Shown here one piece after another: positions 6,002 through 10,497 of a DNA stretch of 10,497 nucleotides. The stretch's first letter is position 1. Each line of letters starts with the position of its first letter. The notes below the pieces were generated by a model. The model did not search any database and was not told where the DNA came from. It saw only the letters and a list, made by a program, of their open reading frames with translations. This DNA is from Gemmatimonadaceae bacterium (GTDB lineage: Bacteria; Gemmatimonadota; Gemmatimonadetes; Gemmatimonadales; Gemmatimonadaceae). The stretch is from assembly GCA_025451425.1 (NCBI GenBank), contig JANWKK010000200.1, forward strand, positions 1-10,497, read 5' to 3'. The translations under genes were made by a program, and so were the position numbers.

Positions 6002-6060
6002 TTCGGAACGAAACCATGGCGTGGAGCGTGGCGCGCCACGCTCCACGCGTCACGCGCCAC
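5967..6060. repeat. Period-7 array C, 5 plus 6 heptamers around a 17-base gap
   Basis: Heptamers GCGTGGC, CCGTGGT, GCGTGGA, GCGTGGC, GCGTTAA run from 5967 to 6001. After 17 unrelated bases come GCGTGGA, GCGTGGC, GCGCCAC, GCTCCAC, GCGTCAC, GCGCCAC (6019-6060). The units belong to the same GCGTGGA/GCGCCAC class as array A. The array contains the stop codons of both convergent genes: the plus-strand hydrolase (ends 6001) and the minus-strand response regulator (ends 6050). Confidence 0.9.
6019..6048. terminator. Perfect 30-bp palindrome between convergent genes, candidate bidirectional terminator
   Basis: The left arm GCGTGGAGCGTGGCG (6019-6033) is followed directly by its exact reverse complement (6034-6048). 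It lies in the 48-base gap between two genes that read toward each other. In RNA from either strand it would give a very stable GC stem. There is no T-run after it on either side, so classical intrinsic termination is not assured; it may instead act as a transcript 3'-end barrier. Confidence 0.55.
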
Positions 6061-6532
6061 TAACCGCCTGGTATTCGACCCCGACGAGCGCGGCGATCGC
6101 CTGCACCGCCAGCGTGATGTCGAACGGCTTCCGGAGATAGGGACAATTCGTGGCGGCGATGATTCGCTCGGCCTCCGTCGTGATGTCTCCGGTCATGAAC
6201 AACGTGCACTCACGGTACGACGGGTCGCGCTCGACCGCAGCGCGGAACACCGCGTCACCCCGCGCATCGCGCAGACGAAGATCGATCAACAGGACGTCGA
6301 AATGTGACTCGGCGATCTTCTGATTCGCGTCGGCTGCGCTGAGCGCGATCGCCGTCTCGATCCCATGCCAGGCAAACAGGAGCGAAAGCGCCTGGCAGAT
6401 CGAGGGCTCGTCGTCCACGACGAGCAAACGCATTGGGTGAGGCCCGTCCGCCATTGGCCGCATCAGCAGTGGCTTGCTGACTCGTCCCGGGTCCATATCG
6501 GTCCCGGTCGGCGACGACGGTTCCGCGATCAC
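6050..6532 (-). CDS. Receiver-domain-only response regulator
   Basis: A single CheY-like receiver of about 125 residues with no output domain. The acidic pocket is Asp40-Asp41 (LLVVDDEP), the phospho-acceptor is Asp84 (LLIDLRLRD), the switch Thr is Thr114 (FMTGD), and the conserved lysine is Lys135 (YLRKPFD). It would receive phosphate from a histidine kinase not present in the window and act through protein contacts. The start is uncertain. The outermost GTG (6532) is used here; it follows the upstream gene by 15 bases. In-frame ATGs at 6496, 6454 and 6433 also fit. The ATG at 6454 gives MADGPHPMRLLVVDDEP, parallel to the MADPRPRILLVEDE of the neighbour. The last residues (SGA) are encoded inside heptamer array C. 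It is closely similar to the upstream gene, suggesting tandem duplication. Confidence 0.85.
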   Translation of the reverse strand: MIAEPSSPTGTDMDPGRVSKPLLMRPMADGPHPMRLLVVDDEPSICQALSLLFAWHGIETAIALSAADANQKIAESHFDVLLIDLRLRDARGDAVFRAAVERDPSYRECTLFMTGDITTEAERIIAATNCPYLRKPFDITLAVQAIAALVGVEYQAVSGA

Positions 6533-6547
6533 TTCTCAGTCTATCTA

Positions 6548-7015
6548 TCAGGCTGCGGAAATGTCGCTGCGGGTCTCGACGGTACTGTGACCGTTGCTCT
6601 TGGGCCCCCCGAGTGGGTCGAGGAGCGCGCGGAGCTCGTGGACGAAGATGCCGAGCTCGAACGGCTTCAGAAGGTACGGGCGTCCGGTTGCGTCGATCGC
6701 GTCCAACGCCTGCTCCCCGTAGTCCCCGGTGATGAAAATGGAGCGCTTGGCGAGGTCCGGATGTTCGTGTTGGAGCCAAATGAGGAAGTCGTCACCACGC
6801 ACGTCGGGTAGGCGGAAGTCGATGACGACCACGTCGACGTTGACCTCGGCCAACAGGGCGCGTGATTCGGCGACGGTCCTGGCCGCGAGCGTGTCGAAGC
6901 CCCAACGATCCAGGAGTCGCCCGAGGGCAACCGAGATCGTTGCTTCGTCTTCGACGAGCAGAATGCGCGGGCGCGGATCGGCCATTTTCGCCGCGGGGAG
7001 GGAGGAATCTGACAC
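6548..7015 (-). CDS. Receiver-domain-only response regulator, paralogue of its neighbour
   Basis: A CheY-like receiver with no DNA-binding or enzymatic output domain. Key residues, numbered from the GTG at 7015, are Asp23 in LLVEDEA, phospho-acceptor Asp66 in VVIDFRLPD, Thr97 in IFITGDYG, and Lys117 in YLLKPFE. Its last 20 residues (GGPKSNGHSTVETRSDISAA) look disordered. The ATG at 6985 (MADPRPRILLVEDE) is an equally good or better start; neither has a Shine-Dalgarno sequence. It is first in a two-gene minus-strand set, 15 bases before the next receiver. The two align along their length (for example FITGD/FMTGD and YLLKPF/YLRKPF). It could be a phosphate sink, a phosphorelay intermediate, or the receiver of a hybrid system encoded elsewhere. 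Confidence 0.87.
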   Translation of the reverse strand: MSDSSLPAAKMADPRPRILLVEDEATISVALGRLLDRWGFDTLAARTVAESRALLAEVNVDVVVIDFRLPDVRGDDFLIWLQHEHPDLAKRSIFITGDYGEQALDAIDATGRPYLLKPFELGIFVHELRALLDPLGGPKSNGHSTVETRSDISAA

Positions 7016-7286
7016 GTCTTAGCGGGAACCGCAGTCGGCGCGGCGCCCGCCCATGCATCGAAAGGCAGCGACCTTACGATAACCGCCTTTGGGACGAACC
7101 ACCGTTTCATCCAGAACCACTCGGCACCGCCTTGGGCCACGAGTTTAGAGGACGGACACAAAGTCCCTTGTGTGGGTATTGCCTCAGGCCCAGCTTGATC
7201 GCGTATCGGAGACCGGGGTCACAATTAGGTGATTCCGGCAGTGCCACGTGCAGTGTAGTAGTCGTCCTTTTATGGAGATAATGGCG
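7016..7286. promoter_or_regulatory. Divergent intergenic region with a short dyad
   Basis: This 270-bp gap separates the receiver genes (minus) from the TPR-like gene (plus), so promoters for both should be here. A dyad ACACAA (7156-7161), six bases, TTGTGT (7168-7173) near the middle could be an operator or a small hairpin. A TTGATC at 7195-7200 resembles a -35 box, but the nearest -10-like hexamer (CACAAT, 7220-7225) is 19 bases away, so I do not call a promoter. Confidence 0.35.
7274..7277 (+). promoter_or_regulatory. Ribosome binding site GGAG deciding the start at 7287
   Basis: GGAG lies 9 bases before the ATG at 7287 and only 3 before the ATG at 7281. The spacing favours 7287. It is one of only two clear Shine-Dalgarno sequences in the window; the other precedes the small lipoprotein gene. 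Confidence 0.5.
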
Positions 7287-8462
7287 ATGCTCGCTCCACT
7301 TCCGTCGGTAGAGGCATTCAGGCGCGACGCCGTTGCAGACGGGGTCGAGCTTGACGACGGCGTTGCTGCCAGTTGGCTCGAGTCGGCGACCCGCCTCGAG
7401 CGTGCGGCAATGACGCGTGGTGCGGAGCGTGAGCGGCTACTCGCTGGACTTCTGGCGCAGCACGGAGTTGTCACGTTTAGAGACTCTCCCATCTCTCCCA
7501 CGGCGCTTGTGTCCACGGTGACGGCGATTGCCGGGGATATGGAAGATCAGGCCTTCTTCCGTCTCGCGCACAGCACGTGGTCAACACTTTTGCTTTTCCT
7601 GCCTGATAGCGAAGTCCTTTTGCGTGGTCGAGTGATTGCCGTACAAGCTCGACTTGCGCGACATCTCGGCGATTTGCGATCCGCGATCTCCGCGTACGAA
7701 GAGGTCGAGCGATTGGGTGCCGATGCGAATCTGCCGGAGCTTATTGGGCGGTCCTTGGTCGGACTCGGGATCCTTGCTCAGCTCCGTGGCGATTTTCCTG
7801 ACGCGAGGCGCCGCTTTCACGCCACGATTGAACTAGCTGGAGCGGCGAACGACTCGTTGATGTACGCGCACAATCACCTCATGATCGCCGCTGCCGCGGC
7901 GCGCGATTACGACACCGCTGCGTCCCACGGTTGGCAGGCATTCAAACGTGCATCTACGCCGTTAGAAGAAACCGAGGCCTTATCCAACCTGGCGCAGCTG
8001 CTCCTGGAAACTGGGCATCCTCGCGCCGCGCTCCGCAGTTTTGCGGCAGCGCTGGCAAGAAATCCTCTGTCACGACAGGAACTGCCGATACTTGGCGGCG
8101 TGGCGTTAGCGGCAGCAGGAGCCCTACCATCAGCTGCAGGTCGCGCGCTCGTTCGTAACTTTGGGGAGCGGCTCGATCACCTCGTTTCTTCGTTGCACGA
8201 CGGTAGATCTCTGCCGTATCAAAGCGCTGCGGCTCTGGTCGAAATGAGCGAAGCTTACGCGATGGTCGGCGAAGAGACGCGTGCAGGCGACTTTGCCGAT
8301 CGCGCCGAGTCACTGGCGAGCGCCCACGGATTCCACCAGCTCATGTATCGACTGGAGAACCCTGTTGCGATCGCGAAGCCGGTCACGCTCGCGCCCGCCA
8401 CTGAGGAGATCGTCGCTGCCGTGGACGAGCTCGAAGGTGCTGAGCTCGTCGGCGCGCTGTAG
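7287..8462 (+). CDS. TPR-like alpha-helical repeat protein of unknown function
   Basis: A 391-residue protein built of helical pairs. Segments at about 115-145 (ARLARHLGDLRSAISAYEEVERLG), 155-185 (GLGILAQLRGDFPDARRRFHATIELAG), 228-255 (ALSNLAQLLLETGHPRAALRSFAAAL) and 315-345 show the small/aromatic spacing of TPR units; helical sequence continues between them. No signal peptide, membrane segment, DNA-binding motif or catalytic site is visible. TPR proteins usually act as protein-protein scaffolds, but no partner is implied except perhaps the divergent receiver pair. The start is chosen from GGAG at 7274; in-frame GTG 7248 and ATGs at 7272 and 7281 are alternatives. Its base use is somewhat less GC-extreme by eye than that of the biosynthetic genes. 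It ends 12 bases before the convergent lipoprotein gene. Confidence 0.75.
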   Translation: MLAPLPSVEAFRRDAVADGVELDDGVAASWLESATRLERAAMTRGAERERLLAGLLAQHGVVTFRDSPISPTALVSTVTAIAGDMEDQAFFRLAHSTWSTLLLFLPDSEVLLRGRVIAVQARLARHLGDLRSAISAYEEVERLGADANLPELIGRSLVGLGILAQLRGDFPDARRRFHATIELAGAANDSLMYAHNHLMIAAAAARDYDTAASHGWQAFKRASTPLEETEALSNLAQLLLETGHPRAALRSFAAALARNPLSRQELPILGGVALAAAGALPSAAGRALVRNFGERLDHLVSSLHDGRSLPYQSAAALVEMSEAYAMVGEETRAGDFADRAESLASAHGFHQLMYRLENPVAIAKPVTLAPATEEIVAAVDELEGAELVGAL

Positions 8463-8474
8463 AGTCTCGTCAGG

Positions 8475-8660
8475 TTAGCAGTGACCGCCTTGGGAAATGA
8501 TCCAGCCGCTGCGGCAGCTCGAATCCGCCATATCGTGATTGGCAGTCGGAACACTCAAGCGAGACGACGTCGTTGGAGCGGTGGGTGACGCACAAGCGGC
8601 TAACGCGGAAACGGCAGCCACAGCTATAAGAAGGCGGGCGGCGGCAAGGCGGCGTGACAT
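8475..8660 (-). CDS. Small putative lipoprotein, 61 residues
   Basis: A short gene with a textbook lipoprotein signal: basic start MSRRLAAAR, hydrophobic core LLIAVAAVSA, and lipobox L20-A21-A22-Cys23. Cleavage would leave a 39-residue mature part starting CASPTAPTTSS and ending DSSCRSGWIISQGGHC, whose Cys49 and Cys61 could form a disulfide outside the cytoplasm. The start is ATG 8660, because GGAG lies 8 bases upstream (8669-8672 on the plus strand) and longer versions place an unlikely stretch before the signal. Small secreted lipoproteins of this general shape are, from memory, frequent in Gemmatimonadota, but I cannot name a function. It converges on the TPR-like gene with a 12-base gap and diverges from the regulator at 8797. 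The size leaves some doubt, yet signal, lipobox and ribosome site agree. Confidence 0.72.
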   Translation of the reverse strand: MSRRLAAARLLIAVAAVSALAACASPTAPTTSSRLSVPTANHDMADSSCRSGWIISQGGHC

Positions 8661-8668
8661 CGAAAGGG

Positions 8669-8672
8669 CTCC
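8669..8672 (-). promoter_or_regulatory. Ribosome binding site GGAG for the small lipoprotein
   Basis: On the minus strand GGAG is followed by 8 bases (CCCTTTCG) and the ATG at 8660. It fixes the start of the 61-residue lipoprotein rather than any upstream in-frame codon. Confidence 0.55.
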
Positions 8673-8796
8673 GGGCTGGGGGAGGGAGGCCGAGCGGGGA
8701 ACTCGGAGTAGCAGTTGGAGCACTAGCTCATCCTGCAGGGGTACAAGTAGCGCCGGCGCTGGCGCGTCGCCGTTTCACCCGTGCGCCTAGCGTTTC

Positions 8797-9714
8797 ATGG
8801 TGTTACCCTTTGGCCCCATGGCCGCCGGAAATTTCCTTCCGCACCGACGCCCCGGCGAGACGTCGCCTCCGGAGAGCCCAAGCACCGGTCTCCAGGCGCG
8901 CGTCGCTGCACTCGTTCTCGGACGACTCGAACGAGCGCGTCTCCAGGATGCCGTGCGCGGTCGCGCCATTCTCGAACATGTCGAAACCGTTGCTGCACTC
9001 GAGAGCCTCGTCGCTCGCTCGGTGCCGCGCGTGTCAGCCGTCGTCACCGAGCCATTCGACGCGCGACGCACTCCCGTTGCGCCGACGCTCGCACGTCTCA
9101 AGGCTGAGTATCCAGGCATCGCGCTCATTGGACTGTGTCAGCCCGCGCACCGTTTCTCCAGCGAGATCGTCGCGCTCGTGCATGCCGGCGTCCATGAATT
9201 GGTGTTCCGAGGTGTCGACGACAGCAGCGTTGCGTTCCGACAGACGCTCGCGCGCGCGTCGCAAACGTCGGCCGCGCGCGACGTGCTCGCCGCGTTAGGC
9301 GAGCATCTGACGCCAGAAGCGATGTCGATCGTCGAGACGTGCGTGCAGTACGCTTGGCCCGACTTCAGCTCCCGCGCGCTCGCGCAAGTCCTCGGCGTGA
9401 ACGTGAAGACGCTCGTGAAGCAATGCCGGACGAACGGACTGCCGTCTCCCGGCGCGCTGCTCAATTGGGTACGGCTGATGGTCGTCGCGTATTTGCTCGA
9501 GGCCGAAGGCCGAGCACTGGAGCACGTCGCCGCCGCGTTCGGGCTCGACTCAGCGTCGCCGCTCCGAAACTTGATGAAACGCTATACTGGCCTCCGTTCG
9601 CTCGAAGTGCGAACGGGGGGCGGCCTCAAGGTCGTCGTCGCGGCATTCCTGCGCGACGACGCGTTCGGACGACAGGAATTCCCCCCGCAGAGCGACGATC
9701 CGTCAGCTGGCTAG
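8797..9714 (+). CDS. AraC-like helix-turn-helix regulator with degenerate receiver-like N-terminal domain
   Basis: A 305-residue putative transcription factor. Residues about 35-160 look like a worn-out receiver: VSAVVTEPFD (79-88) sits where a receiver strand ends in its phospho-Asp, IALIGL (108-113) resembles the switch strand, and ALVHAGVHELVFRGVDD (126-142) resembles the lysine-bearing end. There is no clear Asp-Asp pocket or conserved lysine, so phosphorylation is doubtful. Residues about 191-271 hold two helix-turn-helix units: SSRALAQVLGVNVKTLVKQC, then LEHVAAAFGLDSASPLRNLM. ATG 8797 is the first start after an in-frame stop; ATG 8818 is also possible, and no Shine-Dalgarno sequence is seen. 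It resembles the convergent gene next to it and overlaps its 3' end by 12 bases. Targets are unknown; the divergent lipoprotein gene is the nearest candidate. Confidence 0.75.
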   Translation: MVLPFGPMAAGNFLPHRRPGETSPPESPSTGLQARVAALVLGRLERARLQDAVRGRAILEHVETVAALESLVARSVPRVSAVVTEPFDARRTPVAPTLARLKAEYPGIALIGLCQPAHRFSSEIVALVHAGVHELVFRGVDDSSVAFRQTLARASQTSAARDVLAALGEHLTPEAMSIVETCVQYAWPDFSSRALAQVLGVNVKTLVKQCRTNGLPSPGALLNWVRLMVVAYLLEAEGRALEHVAAAFGLDSASPLRNLMKRYTGLRSLEVRTGGGLKVVVAAFLRDDAFGRQEFPPQSDDPSAG

Positions 9715-10497
9715 TTGGTGCGGTGGCGAATCACTGACGGCAGCAAGAAACGCCGGCAGCAACGCCTCTGCTCCGTCGCGCCAGACCTCGCGCAATCCGA
9801 CTCCTGCGCGAGCGCGATACGCTCGACTCGCCGTGCGCACGCTGCCGTAGCCGGCTTCCACCGCGATGATCCACTGCGCTTCGTCCCACGGCGTGCCCTC
9901 GAGGCGCGCGGTGACGCCAGCGGCCGCGCCACGAAAGAGTCGTCCCCACTTGAGTAGCACGTGTGGCGCTGGCCATCCGCGGCGCGCCACTTCGCGCGTG
10001 AGCGACCGCTTCGCGAGCGTGATGCGCGAGGCCAGCTCGTCTACCGTTTCCGGAGGAACGGCGGCGATGCACGCGTGGATGATTCGACGAAGCAGCGGCG
10101 ACACCGAGGCCGGCAACATCCCGAGCACCGCCGACGGCGCGCGCTCCGCATAACGATTGCGACGCGGCGAACGTCGTTGCTCGGCGCGCGCACGCGCGCG
10201 GCCGATGTCATCGATCTCGTCGATGCCGTCTCGAGTCTCGACCTCGCGCACGACGAGCGAGCGCAACACCGCGGGGAAATCGTCGGCGTACCTGAATGCA
10301 AAATGCTCGGCGCCGGCGCGCGCGGCATGCAACACCTCGCGTCCGGGAGCGCTCTCATCGAGACACGCGACGACGATCGGCAGCTGCGGACACCAGGACT
10401 TGATGCGACGAACGAGCGCTCCCACAGCCGTACCGCGACGGCCGCGCAGACCGATCACGACGAGCGAAGGACACTCATCGCGCAAACTGTCGATGAG
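9703..10497 (-). CDS. AraC-like regulator, N-terminus cut by window edge
   Basis: The frame is open to the right window edge, so the beginning is missing; a TTG at 10485 is in frame but is unlikely to be the true start. Numbered from that TTG, residues 7-70 (SLVVIGLRG, LPIVVACLD, AARAGAEHFAFRYADDF) look like the later part of a degenerate receiver. A basic linker (RRSPRRNR, 104-111) follows. Residues about 146-235 form an AraC-like DNA-binding region: VDELASRITLAKRSLTREVARRG, and VEAGYGSVRTASRAYRARAGVGLREVW, the second being close to the usual AraC second helix-turn-helix. The layout is the same as in the gene at 8797-9714, so they are probably distant paralogues. The stop (TGA, 9703-9705) lies inside the end of that gene. 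Ligand and target are unknown. Confidence 0.75.
   Translation of the reverse strand, partial: LIDSLRDECPSLVVIGLRGRRGTAVGALVRRIKSWCPQLPIVVACLDESAPGREVLHAARAGAEHFAFRYADDFPAVLRSLVVREVETRDGIDEIDDIGRARARAEQRRSPRRNRYAERAPSAVLGMLPASVSPLLRRIIHACIAAVPPETVDELASRITLAKRSLTREVARRGWPAPHVLLKWGRLFRGAAAGVTARLEGTPWDEAQWIIAVEAGYGSVRTASRAYRARAGVGLREVWRDGAEALLPAFLAAVSDSPPHQLAS

Noticed and set aside
7195..7225. TTGATC and CACAAT as a sigma-70 promoter for the TPR-like gene
   Set aside because: The spacing of 19 bases and poor hexamer matches make this no better than chance.
8539..8790. Plus-strand 83-codon open frame
   Set aside because: It is antisense to the small lipoprotein gene, is Arg/Ala/Ser-rich, and lacks a ribosome site, whereas the opposite strand has signal peptide, lipobox and GGAG.

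Overview
The window is GC-rich, gene-dense bacterial DNA. The organism looks like a member of Gemmatimonadota. The clues are recollected family resemblances rather than proof: AraC-like regulators carrying a degenerate receiver-like front half, a tiny lipoprotein with an SPTAP-type start to its mature part and a C-terminal Cys pair, and repeated CGTTAGG heptamers. No rRNA, tRNA, CRISPR array or transposase gene was found.

Left two thirds (434-6001): five plus-strand genes that look like one biosynthetic pathway. They encode an alpha/beta-hydrolase-fold esterase, a RimK-like ATP-grasp ligase, a circularly permuted ATP-grasp ligase of the glutathionylspermidine-synthase type, a YbdK/GCS2-type carboxylate-amine ligase, and a class I glutamine-amidotransferase-fold gamma-glutamyl hydrolase (PuuD/peptidase C26 type). 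Three different ATP-dependent amide-bond-forming enzymes next to two hydrolases suggest synthesis of a small peptide-like or gamma-glutamyl metabolite. A gamma-glutamyl group may be added by the GCS2-type ligase and later removed by the C26 hydrolase. The product is unknown and the pathway is inferred.

The cluster is laced with non-coding repeats. Long composite inverted repeats of one family lie before the esterase (1-396) and before the GCS2-type ligase (3654-3835). Period-7 arrays that switch from G-rich to C-rich heptamers sit at three gene ends (1153-1215, 5119-5223, 5967-6060). The last of these contains a perfect 30-bp palindrome between two convergent genes.

Middle (6050-7015, minus strand): two tandem, paralogous, receiver-only response regulators, with no histidine kinase in view. 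A 270-bp gap separates them from a divergent plus-strand gene for an alpha-helical, TPR-like protein (7287-8462).

Right end: a 61-residue lipoprotein gene on the minus strand (8475-8660), then two convergent, architecturally similar regulators with AraC-like C-terminal DNA-binding regions (8797-9714 plus; 9703 to the window edge, minus). Their 3' ends overlap by 12 bp. The second lacks its N-terminus because the window ends.
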